NCBI GenBank assembly: GCA_037389465.1
Contig: JAZARR010000123.1
Location: 566,501-630,500, forward strand
DNA: 64,000 nt
From: Baylisascaris procyonis
Taxonomy: Eukaryota; Nematoda; Chromadorea; Rhabditida; Ascarididae
Reading direction: 5' to 3'
The notes beneath the pieces were generated by a model. It did not search any database, was not told the DNA's origin, and saw only the letters and a program-made list of their open reading frames with translations. Position numbers and translations under genes: made by a program. Shown one piece after another: positions 46,646 through 59,000 of the stretch. Every line of letters starts with the position of its first letter. The stretch's first letter is position 1.

Positions 46646-48758
46646 ATACTCCCTTCCTATGGCCACACTCTTATTTATTCCCGAGAAAAAAGTTCTGACG
46701 TCGACGTTTTGTTTTTTGTGGTACCGTTGTCAATCATGTGTCACTGTGAGTGCCGGTGCATCGTTGGCCAAATGCGGTGCGTCCGTTGATTAGGCTGTGA
46801 TGTTCTCGTTTCGGGGTTCCTTTTGTTAGCATCATTCCCCTCTCAATAACCTGATTTTCTTTGTCTTAATTCGTCATTGATGCTCATGCTTGTGATTATC
46901 TTTCGGAGTAGTGGAGGAGGTGTTAAGTGCATTGAAATAAGTCGTAAGTCTTGTTTTCTGAGTACTTCCTCTCAGAAGTGCGAGAGTTAACCAAGGGTGG
47001 GAGGTTGAAACGTGCTGAGATACTATTTACATGTCATTGAAGATGGCGACAATGACTAGATTAGTGAGGAGTGCGGGCGATGCTGTTTGTTTTGTTGCGG
47101 TTGTGAGCACACGTCGCGGCTTTGAATGTATGAATGATTTTGTGGAGATGAGTAAATTTCATCTGCTCGGTTTATACCGTGTGTATTATCACGTTTCACG
47201 CTCGAGCCATGTTTTAACGAATCATTTAGTTTTATGAGTTTTGATTGATTGCAGCAGCACTAAAGTTTTTGAAATTATTGCTTAAGCGTATTGGTTAAAT
47301 TCGGTCTCGGTTACGATCGGAATCGGGTTTAGCATATGATCATATAGAGATGTACTGAAGCTGACCCCGTTGGCGGTAATGCCGGTCGCTCGAATGGGGC
47401 CAGATTTAATCCTTCTATATATGGCCATTCGTTAAACCCGTTCCTTGTCACCTCCAGAACCGAGACCAGATTCAGCCCGGACCGTATTTCTTAAGTGTTG
47501 TTTTGTTGTGTGCGCGTCCACATATTGTCACATACCGTTCGTTTCTGTGTACCATTGATGACAATGCTCGTCGTTATTCATCTGCTGCGTACGTGTTTTC
47601 CCCTAATCTATGCTTTTCAGCGATATCTTTTTTTCTTAATGTAAGAATTTTGTTCTCTTTTTTTTCATTTATAACGACAAAATCGTTTTAAAAAACTTCC
47701 TGCTCGTCGCGTTTATTGGCAATATTTTTTTATTGGTTTATTGCATTATCGTGGGGGTGTTGCACGCATTATGGGTTGGAAAGATTAAAGGATCGTAAGG
47801 GTGGGGAATGTGAGGGACGGATTCATCGCAATCGGCGCATGCATTACGTGGACATGGTTGAGTTCTGCGGGCCAAAGGTCTTCGATTGTTTCTGTGATTG
47901 GCTGGAAGTAGTCGGTGGATTTTTTAATGCGCCATCATGGTGGGCATTTTGCGTACTTCAATGAGGTTCGTCCTTATTGGTCGGGATATGGTTGGGTTGC
48001 ATGTTTCTATGGGATATGGTATAGTGGGTTCGTCACGATTGAGATTTGGCTAACAACCGAGCGCCATGGGCATGGTGACGAATGAGGATTTTAAAGCACT
48101 TGGGAGTGTTAAAAGTAACCTTTTAAAAAATTTTTGGAATTTCAACCGGATGGCATTAGCAAGGAGGCAGTTTTGCAAGCGTGATTTCAGGACTTCGAAT
48201 CAAATCTTTAAGGATTTCGAAGATGTCGCTATCGTCTTCTTGCGGCAAAATATTCGCCAGAAATATCTAACAACAGTGTGAATATTTCGGTCGCTATTGC
48301 AGTCGGTTGTAAAGCCGTGCCGGAAGTTCACTCCAGAAGGAATGCGAAGCCGCAATTGGGACGTAATTTCACGTTGAAGGTGTGATTATTAGTGCGCCTT
48401 ACAACATCGTTAAACAGCGAAAGGGAAGAGAGCGATCATTCAGCTGGGAGGCGAAGGAGTGGTAAATATATCTGCATTGCCGACAGATGTTGACGATTTG
48501 TGCTTTGCTAACGCTATAAGTATAATAACTCATTATCTAAAAGATAGCAGTCATCTGGTGAAGGAGAATGGTCGAGATATCGCTGTCAGTAGGTGCTTGC
48601 AAGTATTGGCACTTCTTTTGATTTCAACCAACGTTACATAATGTGAATGTGAGGAGTCGAACATGTTATGGCGGCTGCACATACCACCCTCATAGAACTG
48701 AAATGTTTCCGAATGCATTTCTGTAGTAGGGCGAGGGAGGGAACTAAGTGGATATCTC
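46646..48758. other. Intergenic, 3' of rab-1
   Basis: This holds the rab-1 3'UTR, whose end I cannot fix, and moderately GC-balanced DNA. Open frames at 47716-47964 and 48066-48281 have no splice context or family match, and no RNA gene is visible. Confidence 0.5.
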
Positions 48759-48920
48759 AATCTGCCGATAAATGCCGATTCACAAGCCGCTCACCACTCG
48801 CCGGGACATACCCTTCTGTTTTGGGGATTTCCTCTTGGTTTGCATGGGGAAATCCCCAAAAAAGAAGGGTATGTCCCAGCGATGGTGAGCGGCCTGTGAA
48901 TCGGCATTTATCGGCAGATT
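48759..48920. mobile_element. Near-perfect foldback element (MITE-like)
   Basis: Two arms of about 73 bases, 48759-48832 and 48848-48920, are almost exact inverted complements around a 15-base loop. The outer ends read AATCTGCCGATAAATGCCGA and its complement; the inner ends read GGGGATTTCC and GGAAATCCCC. Only a few mismatches and one- to two-base indels are seen, in the middle of the arms. No reading frame of its own is likely. It may be a miniature inverted-repeat transposon, or a hairpin source of small RNAs. No clear target-site duplication is visible. Confidence 0.85.
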
Positions 48921-49245
48921 TGTTTGCGTAGCAGTAAGTTCGAGTTATTTCGAACTTGAAGTGCATTTTAATGATGAGTGAACAGTAAACAGCAAAGTAG
49001 TCTAATTTAAAGTGACTATACAAATAAATTTTTAGAGTAGTACGAGGACTGAGTCATTGACCGCCTGATTCACACTTTATACAAGGTATGATTAGAGAAA
49101 AAATAACCCAACGAAAGGTCGGATGGCTCGCTGAAAAAAGAGAATTTCAACAAGTGTGGAACATGTCGAATCCAAATTATACGCCCCTAAAGTGCAAACG
49201 AGTACATGGGTATAAGAGCCGATGTTCGATCATGCAGCAACTTTA
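48921..49245. other. Intergenic spacer
   Basis: Between the foldback element and the retrotransposon relic. I see no gene, repeat or RNA here. Confidence 0.5.
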
Positions 49246-49698
49246 TTAGTGTAATACAAATATTGGCCGTGTGAGCATGTGGAAGAAGGCTCTATTCGTG
49301 GCGGTATGCGAGTTGCATTGATGCAGAAAGTGGTCGAGGTGATTGGCTTCTGTGACATATTCGGGCATCAAAGACCACAATGATGAGATGTATCGTTTTG
49401 AGATCGGAAAGTACTTGTAGAGATGCCGATTGAACGCATTGCGACCAAGCGAACAATGCCCTAAACATATAGCGATATCACAATCAGCACTGCTTTGAAG
49501 GGTTACTTGAGTCGATAAGTTCGAGGTTCGAGGGAAGGCTGTATTCCCCTGATCATTCAGGACATTAAAAGGACGTTGGCAAGTTAAGAAACTCGCTAGC
49601 AGATCTGAGCACTCACAACTTATCAATGAGATGATCTTTTTGAGGAGTGAATGAGTTATCGTTGAAGAAAGTTTTTGATGCGAACCAACTATAGACAT
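49246..49698 (-). pseudogene. Non-LTR retrotransposon 3' relic (RNase H-end region)
   Basis: A 150-codon minus-strand frame contains QSSADCDIAICLGHCSLGRN and, about 45 residues later, ANHLDHFLHQCNSH. This is the order and spacing seen at the C-terminus of nematode and insect LINE polyproteins, where a (T)GHCxLxxHxxRLG motif is followed by a CxxC and EHxLxxCP motif. The zinc-binding Cys pair between the two blocks is missing and the match is loose, so it is decayed. There is no start or upstream reverse transcriptase domain within view. Confidence 0.5.
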
Positions 49699-51077
49699 CT
49701 ATTTTATATCTCTGTTGACGTATGCATAAAATAAATGTTTAGATGTTGCAGGTGAAAAGATGAACAGCTGAGTTGTTTAAATATCGAAATGAGCGAATTT
49801 CTTCTGAAAATATTTGAATAAAATCTTAGGTTTGTCTACTCTCGTTCATAGTACTTGCATCAGCATTTTGAGGTGGAACTGCGGGGAAGAGCTGAAACCC
49901 CTTCCCTCCCTACCTCCTTCCCTTGCAGTTCCTGTCAATGATAAATCGAGTCACGCGCACATGAAGCCAGAAAGAACACATAGGAGATTATAGGGTGGCA
50001 CATAGTGCAAGTGTCCTTGTCGCAGATGTTTTACGATGAAACGCCCGTAACGCAGATGATACCCTATTGTGTGAGCATCGAGACAGCTACACTGAGGCAG
50101 CAATAACCAAATGCAAATATGCTCTGTCATTCAATTTGTCTAGCTACTGCTACAGCTTATTGCTAATGCAATTTCGTTGAGATCAGAGAATATAACAAAA
50201 GAAATATTGAGCATATAATAGAAACACATATAGACAACATAACAAAAACAAAAGATATAGAGTACGAATGTGTTTTGCAGAAGACTCAATAGTGCGGCTT
50301 TTTTTGCATAAGTGAGTAAACAGTTGTTTGGTATTTTTGCATAAAAGGATCAATAGCTAAGAAGCATTCATGGAAATCCGATCGGCGAAGTGTCTGAGCA
50401 ACCGCAGCATTCGTTTGATAAAATATATTGCGTGCAGAGTGTTATGCATATGTCAGCTATAAGCATAAAATCAACGAGCAAAACCAGATTAAGCGACAAT
50501 TTTTTAGAAATGAACCCAGCATACCTGTTTCTTTAATAAGTTTTATGCTAAAGGTTTTATTCATTTCGATGAAGTGGATTTTAATTTTAAAATATCTAGG
50601 TGCATTTCCGAAAATACTAATAATCGAATCACCTTTGCGCAAAACTATTCGCATGCGAATGTTATCAATTACGCAATAGGAAAAAACCATACTCAATTTA
50701 TTAGAAAATTGTATATCATAAAACGATTTTTTCCTCTCGCAATACATTTCTCATGCTGTGATTTAAAAACGACATTTTTGAGATATCACATTGCAGATGT
50801 TTGCAATGTGATCGTAAATGATGTGTATGAGACGTTCAGAAAGGGGAGATATCAACCAACGTGAAAACGATTGTTGTCAGTATATTTTTCGCATGCAAAA
50901 CACCCGAAATCCGCGTCCGGGAATTGATCACTTTTCTTCAAAAACAACATCATTCTTTCATTACGAGATGATCTCGCTGAATATGAACTGTTGTACTATA
51001 TGATAACGAATGATATTGATCAACGAAATTTTTCGCCCCTTATTGAATAAATTTCTTAATTAACAAATAAACAAGTA

Positions 51078-51410
51078 GTAAATAAATAAATAAATAAATA
51101 AATAATAAATGAATAAATAAATAAATAAACAGATAAATAAACAAGTGAATTAAATAAATTAAATAAACGAATTAAATTAATAAATTAAATAAATTAAACA
51201 AATAAATTAAATAAATTGAATAAAGTGAATAAATTAAATAAACTGAATAAATAAATTCAATTAATTAAATAAATGGATTAAATCAATTAATTAAATTAAA
51301 TTAATTAAATTAATTAATTGGCTAAACAAAAAGATAAAAAAAAAATAAATAAATAAAATAAGTAAATAAATAAATAAGTAAATAAATAAATAAATAAACA
51401 AATAAATGAA
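51078..51410. repeat. (AAAT)n-derived low-complexity block
   Basis: More than 300 bases of AAAT and AATT units, purer at the ends and degenerate in the middle. Confidence 0.95.
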
Positions 51411-51612
51411 AATAAAGGCTTAGATCTTAAAGAAAATTGATAGAAGAAAAGATGGAGAGATGTGAAGGTTGCGTAAAAATTTTAAGGAATATGTATGGTA
51501 AAGCATGCTTTGAAAACCGTCTTTCTTAGTGCAATGATTAGAGCGCTTCTCCAGGATTCCTTCTCGGATAGTGCGATATTTGCAATATGCGTCCGTCCAA
51601 ACGAAACAAAAC

Positions 51613-51661
51613 GGAGGGGGGGGGTGGAGTGATGGGGGGAGGGGTTGGAAGGAAGAGGGGG
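51613..51661 (+). repeat. G-tract
   Basis: Many G-runs of 3 to 9 bases in about 50 bases; G-quadruplex capable. Confidence 0.7.
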
Positions 51662-53038
51662 TTATTTAAGTCGATAATGTTGCCTTCCTCAATGAGGTGA
51701 CCGATTCTTAGACTCGAAACGCTTAATCAATCAATGGTCTAGCGTGATTTGCAGTTTTCACACTGCCCCACGTCAGACCAACCGGCAGCACGAGTGAAAA
51801 TGGCAACAGCTTACTGCTAAAAATGCATTCGTTTTCTTATTAGAATCAGTTATGGCGCAACTTAAAGCCAAAAATATGTATTTCTGCCCGTAAGCACCGT
51901 TAGATGCCGGAAGCTCAACTTGCAAATTTATTGGCAGCTTTCAATAGTTGGTCAACTTCAATGGTTTCACAACAATTGCAAGTGAAATTGAACAATTGAA
52001 GAAATTATAGCATGTAGAAATGTAGGAACGCATGCCCACTAATAAGTTCATCCTGTAAGCTACGGTCGCAGCTTTCAAGAAGCGTTCAAGAGGCGACAAC
52101 GTCTACTAGACGACCGTTGTATAGTATACAGTCTTGCATATTTTGCTACCGATTGTGAAATGTTCAGCTTGATCAAATGCTACAGCAATGATCCTATTTA
52201 GGCAAGCAGTTGAAAGCCTATGAAATTCGAGCCTAGAATATAACCGAAATCCGCTAAGTCGAAATTTATTTTATTACGTAGTGTATAATTTGCGAATGCT
52301 TATTACTGCTTAAATTCAAAACAAAACGATAAGCATTCGAAGAAAATTTCAAAAGTTGGCAAATATTAAGCGAAACAACAACTTTTTGGCAAGAAACGAT
52401 CATAGCTGCATGAATTGGAATTAGTGCATTAATAGGCACATATATTTGTGGATATATCGTCTTCATGATAACGTTTTCGGGAGAAATTGTAAAAAGATAA
52501 AAAAATGCATCGCAACGACTTTTGATTTCCCTCCTGAGGGGTTGGGTCACCTCTATAGGTTTAATTGGCACATAGCAGCTATTCGGTTATATCGAAAAGA
52601 AAATCATTAAAGCAAAAAAAGACTATAAAATTATGAAACCTATCAACGATTATTTGCAAAAATTGAGATGAACTCTATATTGGGCATTCATAACTCTCAT
52701 ATATCCTTAGTAAAATGTTCATAAACACATGAAAATGATCAATTGCTAACTAATTTCTCATTTATATCAACGCAAAAAAACGAAATCTAATCGAACAACA
52801 ATTCTTCCTTAATAAGATCGTTTCCCGATGAAAATAGATCAAGCAAAGAAAACAACGCATGAAATCATCTATCTGGTTATCAAATTAACGAAAAGGATCA
52901 ACTTCAAAGAACAAAAAAAAAAATAAAGGTGACGATCACTGATTAGTGACAATGAGATCAACGCTCAAATAGACATGAATTGTGCTCGAAGAACGACGAC
53001 GATATGATGCGCATCACTATCGCCTTAATCGTCATCGA

Positions 53039-56000
53039 ATGTGGCTCGTTCATATCGTATCGGTGGTGTTCACGTTTTTCTCAATCGTTTCATCGTGTGC
53101 CGATTTCATTTTCGTTCTTGATGGTTCGGCTAGTGTACAACAACAATTTAAGGTTACTAACAAATCTAAATATCGAAAAGATTTTTTAAATTAATTGCTT
53201 TTATTTTCTTTGTTTTTCTCTCCATCGTAAATGATATCTTCGATTTATTGCTTATTTGGTTAAAAACTTCGTTTTAAACTTCGTCCGGTAGCGCTCATGT
53301 CACCCAATCCTCTTTCTGGTCCCCAAATCGTCTAACGTCTGGCCTATTTGAAGAAATTTTCTCGTGGTTGTTTTTATGAACTATAATTCTGTCACTATCA
53401 TGTGTTTATCAAAAACTCTGTGCATTATTTAGGTAAGCAGCCACCTCTTTTGCTTATGAGGAAAAGGAATGGAAAGGGGAAATTGAAAATTTCCTATGAT
53501 TATGGCTCGTTTTAGCAAGAATCGTACAAAAAACATCCGAAGGAGTTTTACTGTTCGCCTCATCGAACGTATTGACCTTTATATTTCACCTAAGCAAGGC
53601 GGTCCGAATTTTCTAATTCACAATTTTACTTTCTCTCTTATTTCTCCTCCATCCTTCTTCAGATCCTCGTGTTGACGATTCCCCTCTTATTTCACATATC
53701 GCATAGTTCCTTTAAGGATGTTATTTTATGCTTCATTCTCTGCTCCGAAATATGTGGAGCCGTTTTAATAGCTACATTATTAGACTGCCCAAGTTCAAGA
53801 CCTGTTTTTAGAGAACTATTCCAGTATTAAGGAGGTATGCTGCAATTGTCATCATATTATAAATACTCCAACAAAGTTGCTTAAAAGTAGGAGAGCTATG
53901 GGTGTTCACTTTCGTAAAGAATTGGTAATTGACTTTCAGCATATGATCGCCACTGCGAAGAGTATCGCCTCCGAATTGACAGTGGACTCAGAAGGTCACA
54001 GAGCTTCAATTTTGGAGTATAGTAGCATTGCGAAGCTTCAAAAGTGGCCTCGATTCTATTTTGAGCACATCAGTGTTAGTGCAAATTTTCAACTCAACAG
54101 TGAATCAAGAATTACCAATCCTTTATTCAAAAAAATCCGTGCCATTTATTGAAGCATGATTCAACAAATTCAAGCTTATCTAAAAAAAGACGGAGTTTCT
54201 GACTGGAGAAATTTCAGACTTTATTATTCTTTAATAGTTATGACGAGTGAACTTTCAGCACGTTTTAGCACTAATTATTTCGCATAGGAATTGCACAGGT
54301 GTGAATATGAGTAAATTTCCATTTTCGAACAAGCGATGAAACATAAATATAACATTCTTTATGCAAATCATAGTTAGGGCTTTTAGGTTGAATTTTATTG
54401 CATAAATTTCACGTAAAAGTTCAATTATCAAATAAAATATAAGCGCACAATTTGTTGATAAATCTCATAAAATCGAACTTAGAGATAGCAGACTCGATTA
54501 AATACCCAGACTTAGGTATCTTTATCAGTCTTATGATTAATTAGCTAAACAATTCCTAATGAGTAAATTTTGCATCGGCTATAAATTCATATAGATTCCA
54601 ATTTACGTGCGCTGTCTGAGGTGGAGGATAACCAGGTGGTTATAAGAGTAGTACAACGATAACATTCCAGTGAGGTTGTCCATGTAGGTCAACTGAATAA
54701 CACCGAATAATAATGAAGGTCAACGGTTCCAGCTTCGCTTGGATTACGAAAAACTTGATAGCTAGTTAATATTAAAATGCGAAGTAAGGCCATATATGCA
54801 AATTCAAACTTCAGCGGGTAAATTAGTAGCCAATGGTCACTGCTTCAATCGCACACACTGCCTCTCCGCTTGTATAGCGAAAAACCATTTCGAATTAAAG
54901 TTAAAATTTCAGTCACAACCGGCGTTACAAGAGGCGTTCAACCAGTTGCCGCACGTTCAAGGTGGCACCGATACAGGCAGCGCACTTGGCGTTGTGATCG
55001 ACGAGTTCGTCTTACGACGGCGAAACGGTGTTCCCCTTGTCATATTCACTATCTCTGATGGATATCACAGGTAACCTTTCTAATCATTTCGTTTGTTGCT
55101 ATGCTTTACCTGTGTTCTGCACTTGTTACACCTTGCCAATCGTAGTGTTCTAAGCCGTATTGTTGCTATACCTTACCTGAAAGCTAAAGAATCCACTACT
55201 GGATATCCTTGTTTGAAGTCAAAATAGCAACTTATTTCAACATTGGAGTAGAAAAACCAACGTTGCTTTTTAAGTAGATAAAAGGCGTAGTTGTCACGTT
55301 CAACACAACGTCTATGCTCTTATAGAGTTTATTTCATTTTCATACACCAGTTCAATATCTTGGTCAAGAAAAGAACCTTGAAATAAACATCCTTCATATC
55401 CTTCATTTGAGATGAAATTAGCGTGAGAATAGGAAAATTCGCCAAACATTTAGAAAATATTCGATGATCTAAGCAAAATTTCAAGGAAGGAGCAGCAGAT
55501 TTTTTTTAATTTCAGATAGATGGCGCTCGCTCCCACCTCCTATTCTCGCATCAAATTGAGGCAGGAGCCATTTCTCCGACAGGCTTCCTGCCGAGGAAAC
55601 CGTCGAGGACCTTTTATCGGGTGTCCGTCCCACGAACTTGCTTCCTGGTGGGGTCCCGCTCCCCTCCCCTTCCCTCGTAATTGATCAAAAATCTCGTCCC
55701 CACGTCATACTATTCAGCAGTGATGCCAATATCCAACTGGGACTGTTAGTCGCTATTTATGATAAACTTTACGCGGTTATTTGAAATGCAGAGACGAGGA
55801 AACTGTTCGAAAGAATGTGGCCAAACTCGCATCGCTCAAAAATGTGCATCTTTTCGCTGCAACTTCATCATCCTTTTATAGCATGTGAGTCTTTTAAAAC
55901 GTTTTTTGCTTCGAAGTCGAGAGCGGCGGAATTGAACCTATGAATTTCGAATACCGTTCAGATGCATTCGAAACAGGCTATGAGATATTGTCACGTAGAG

Positions 56001-59000
56001 ATATATAAGCTAATTTATAATCCGTTGCATCAATTATAACGTTACTTAACCGTTGTTCTGATCATCATAAGGATTCGATTTCTTGAGACTCATGATTGAA
56101 ATATAGAGAGATTCACAATGTACTGAAAAATGTGTTTGGCTAACCACACTACGGAATATTAGCTTTTGAATGTTTTACGTTACTATCAGAAATAACTTCG
56201 GTGTTCGGAAACACGATTAGCACCTCCCCTAGATTTAAGTTCGCCTCACATGCATCACATTTAAAGTTTTTGGCATTCCGATTGCAGACGAGGAATGTTG
56301 AGCTTAACGAATGGAAACCAATCGAGAGTGGTTACTGGCGATGATATGGTGCAACATTCAAAAGACTTGCTCAAACCGTTTACGAAATGTCGTGTTAGAC
56401 GATCTGATGTGCGAAGGAAGCCAGAGAGTAAAACCACTCCAATCACAAAGTAATTGTGTTTTGCGCTTCAAGGGAACTCAATTAGATAGGTGGCTTATGT
56501 CCATGTGAAGTGGGTGCGCTATGTTGGTTTGCATCAGATATTTCTGGAAATTTCGTCTAGGCCGACGCTACCGATAAGAAGCTGGCATTTTGTGCTTAAT
56601 TTTTTTATTACCAGGACTGCGAATTTTGCAAACGAGCGTAAATTTTGCAATGAATACGGTGAATCATGTGGAAACTTGTTCTAAAGCACAACCTTCAACG
56701 ATAAAGGCAAAGTACATATCACAAACTGTCTGGCAAAGATCACAAACTGTCTATTTGTGATCAGCTGGGACCACCCAGCGGATAGGCAAAGTACATATCA
56801 ACTTAACTTATGCACAAAAATCAAGCTCATCTAAACCTGCCACATTCGTAGGATATACGAAAGCTTATTAAACATTCATAAAATACTCATACAAAAAGCA
56901 CAAAACATGCATTGGGAATGCGTTATCCGATTGTTGAGGAATGCGTTATCCGATAGTTATCCGATAGCTGTCTGTCGATCGGGCAATCTGTGAATGTTTG
57001 AATTATTGAGTACGATGCTCATCCATTCTTTAATCTTCGTACTTCGATTACATATCACATGATATTTGATGGTACATATTGCTTTCGCCTCTCATTAATA
57101 TCAATCATTCCGAGAATAAAGGAAGCGAACACCTCAAAATTTCCAGAATTTTGAGAGGAGAGGGGGACTTTTTTTTGAAAAAATTGACGTCTCATAGCAA
57201 TCCATTTTTGTTTTACTTCCTTAAGAGTATAAATAAGAGAACTAGGCGATATGATTAACAATTTCAAACATTTTTTTAAATTAGAAAATTTGTTGCTGAA
57301 AAAATTTTACATAATTATTTGAAGGACTACGACAACAACAACGAAAACCACAGCGACGACTACATCGACAACGACTACACTTCGAACCACCACCACAAAA
57401 CCGTACACCGGAAAACCAGGTTAACATATTTGACAATCGAATTTCCATGCTTAACATTCAGCAAGGTATGCGAGTATTAAGATTTGAGATCATTGAAGCC
57501 ATATCTACTTTCTACCTTCAAATACTCTATCCGGTGGTGTTTTCACTTTTTTAGCTGTCCATTTTAATAAAGGCTGCTAAGTTGATCACGTGTAATATGT
57601 AGGTAAATGATGTGGTAGAATTTCTCTGGCCAATTACTTATGAGACTCAAAGAAATTATATGTTAATAAAACATGGTTGCAACGAATGCACATTCGATGA
57701 TATAGTCCACAGTTGTGAATGTTAATATGCACAGGATATTGCACATACGAGAGTCAAACGCTGTACGTGTTGTTTTGATTTATAGAATCAAGCATTGACT
57801 GGCGTCTAAACGAGATAGAAATCATAGAAGGAAGTTTTCAGGATGCCAAATGGATATCGTCTTACTGATGGACTTTTCCGGTGGTACCGTTGATAAGCGA
57901 GATGCGTATGTCGAGCTGGCCTCTTCCCTTATCAAAAATCTCCACCTCGGTCCATTTGATGTTCAAGTGAGGCTAAATTTTATTTGTATAGTCTTTGAAT
58001 TATATTCGCTATAGAGGATACGTTAAGTGGCACAAGGAAATTAACAATAGAATGATATTGTATTTCTCTTTTACATAAGCTTATGCGTAAAGATCTTGTT
58101 GTAGGTGCGATAAGCAAAGATTTACTTTCAAAAATTCATCGCATTCGAAAATGCAATTGCAATTCATTGCAAATTTAAAGATTCATTGCAAAATACGAAA
58201 AGTCCTGAGAGAATCTTCAGCAAAAAAAAAAGATTTAGAACTTTTATTTTCTAAGCATGCCGCATTCTATCAACAACGAATTAGATAAATATGAAATATT
58301 CAAACAATAACAAGCATCAGATAATTGTTAGATATGAACTTATGAATAGTGAGGTATAAGTTTAAGGTGGCGATGGTTCGATATTCGGGTCCTGGTAGGA
58401 CAAATACGGTGTTTCATCTAAAAAAACACACCAATGCAAGTGATGCGATTACCGAGATGATAAAAGCACAACATATGGGTGGAACGACACGTACAGGAGA
58501 GGCAATCAAATTTGCAACAAATGAATTCGATGAAAAATATGGTGGCCGAAATAGCGCAAAGAAAATGATTATCCTTTTTACGGATGGTTATTCACAGGTA
58601 TATTTATTATAAATTATTTCAGCATATTTAAAGCAACGTAAAAAAAAAATATAATCTATGCAACGGGCAAAAATGAATTAAACGTTTGATCTTTTATATT
58701 GCCCAATATGTAATATATGAAGTAGAATTTGAGAATAGATGACAGCGGACAAAACTGAGATAGCAGAACATTGGTAGGATAATGTGAGCAGAAAACATTT
58801 TCCACATAACTACTGATTAATTTTGTTTTTAGTACTAATAAATTCAAAATTATTGCTCTGAATATTTAACTTGAAAATGGGTATTGAAGCAATTCCTAAG
58901 GCGGCAACTACTACCTCGAGAACTCGACTCATTTCAATTTTGTGGAACTGTAAACGGAGAATATTCAACTGAAATCATATGCAATCGAAATAGATCATGA

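Larger units (their letters stand above)
49699..53038. other. Intergenic, AT-rich
   Basis: It contains the long (AAAT)n-derived block at 51078-51410 and a G-rich tract at 51613-51661. Overlapping frames at 50428-50870, open on both strands, have low-complexity composition and no splice context. The promoter of the vWA gene must lie in the last part, but no element can be picked out. Confidence 0.55.

Noticed and set aside
50428..50870. Overlapping 83-96 codon frames on both strands
   Set aside because: AT-rich composition, open in opposite directions, no recognisable domain and no splice partners.
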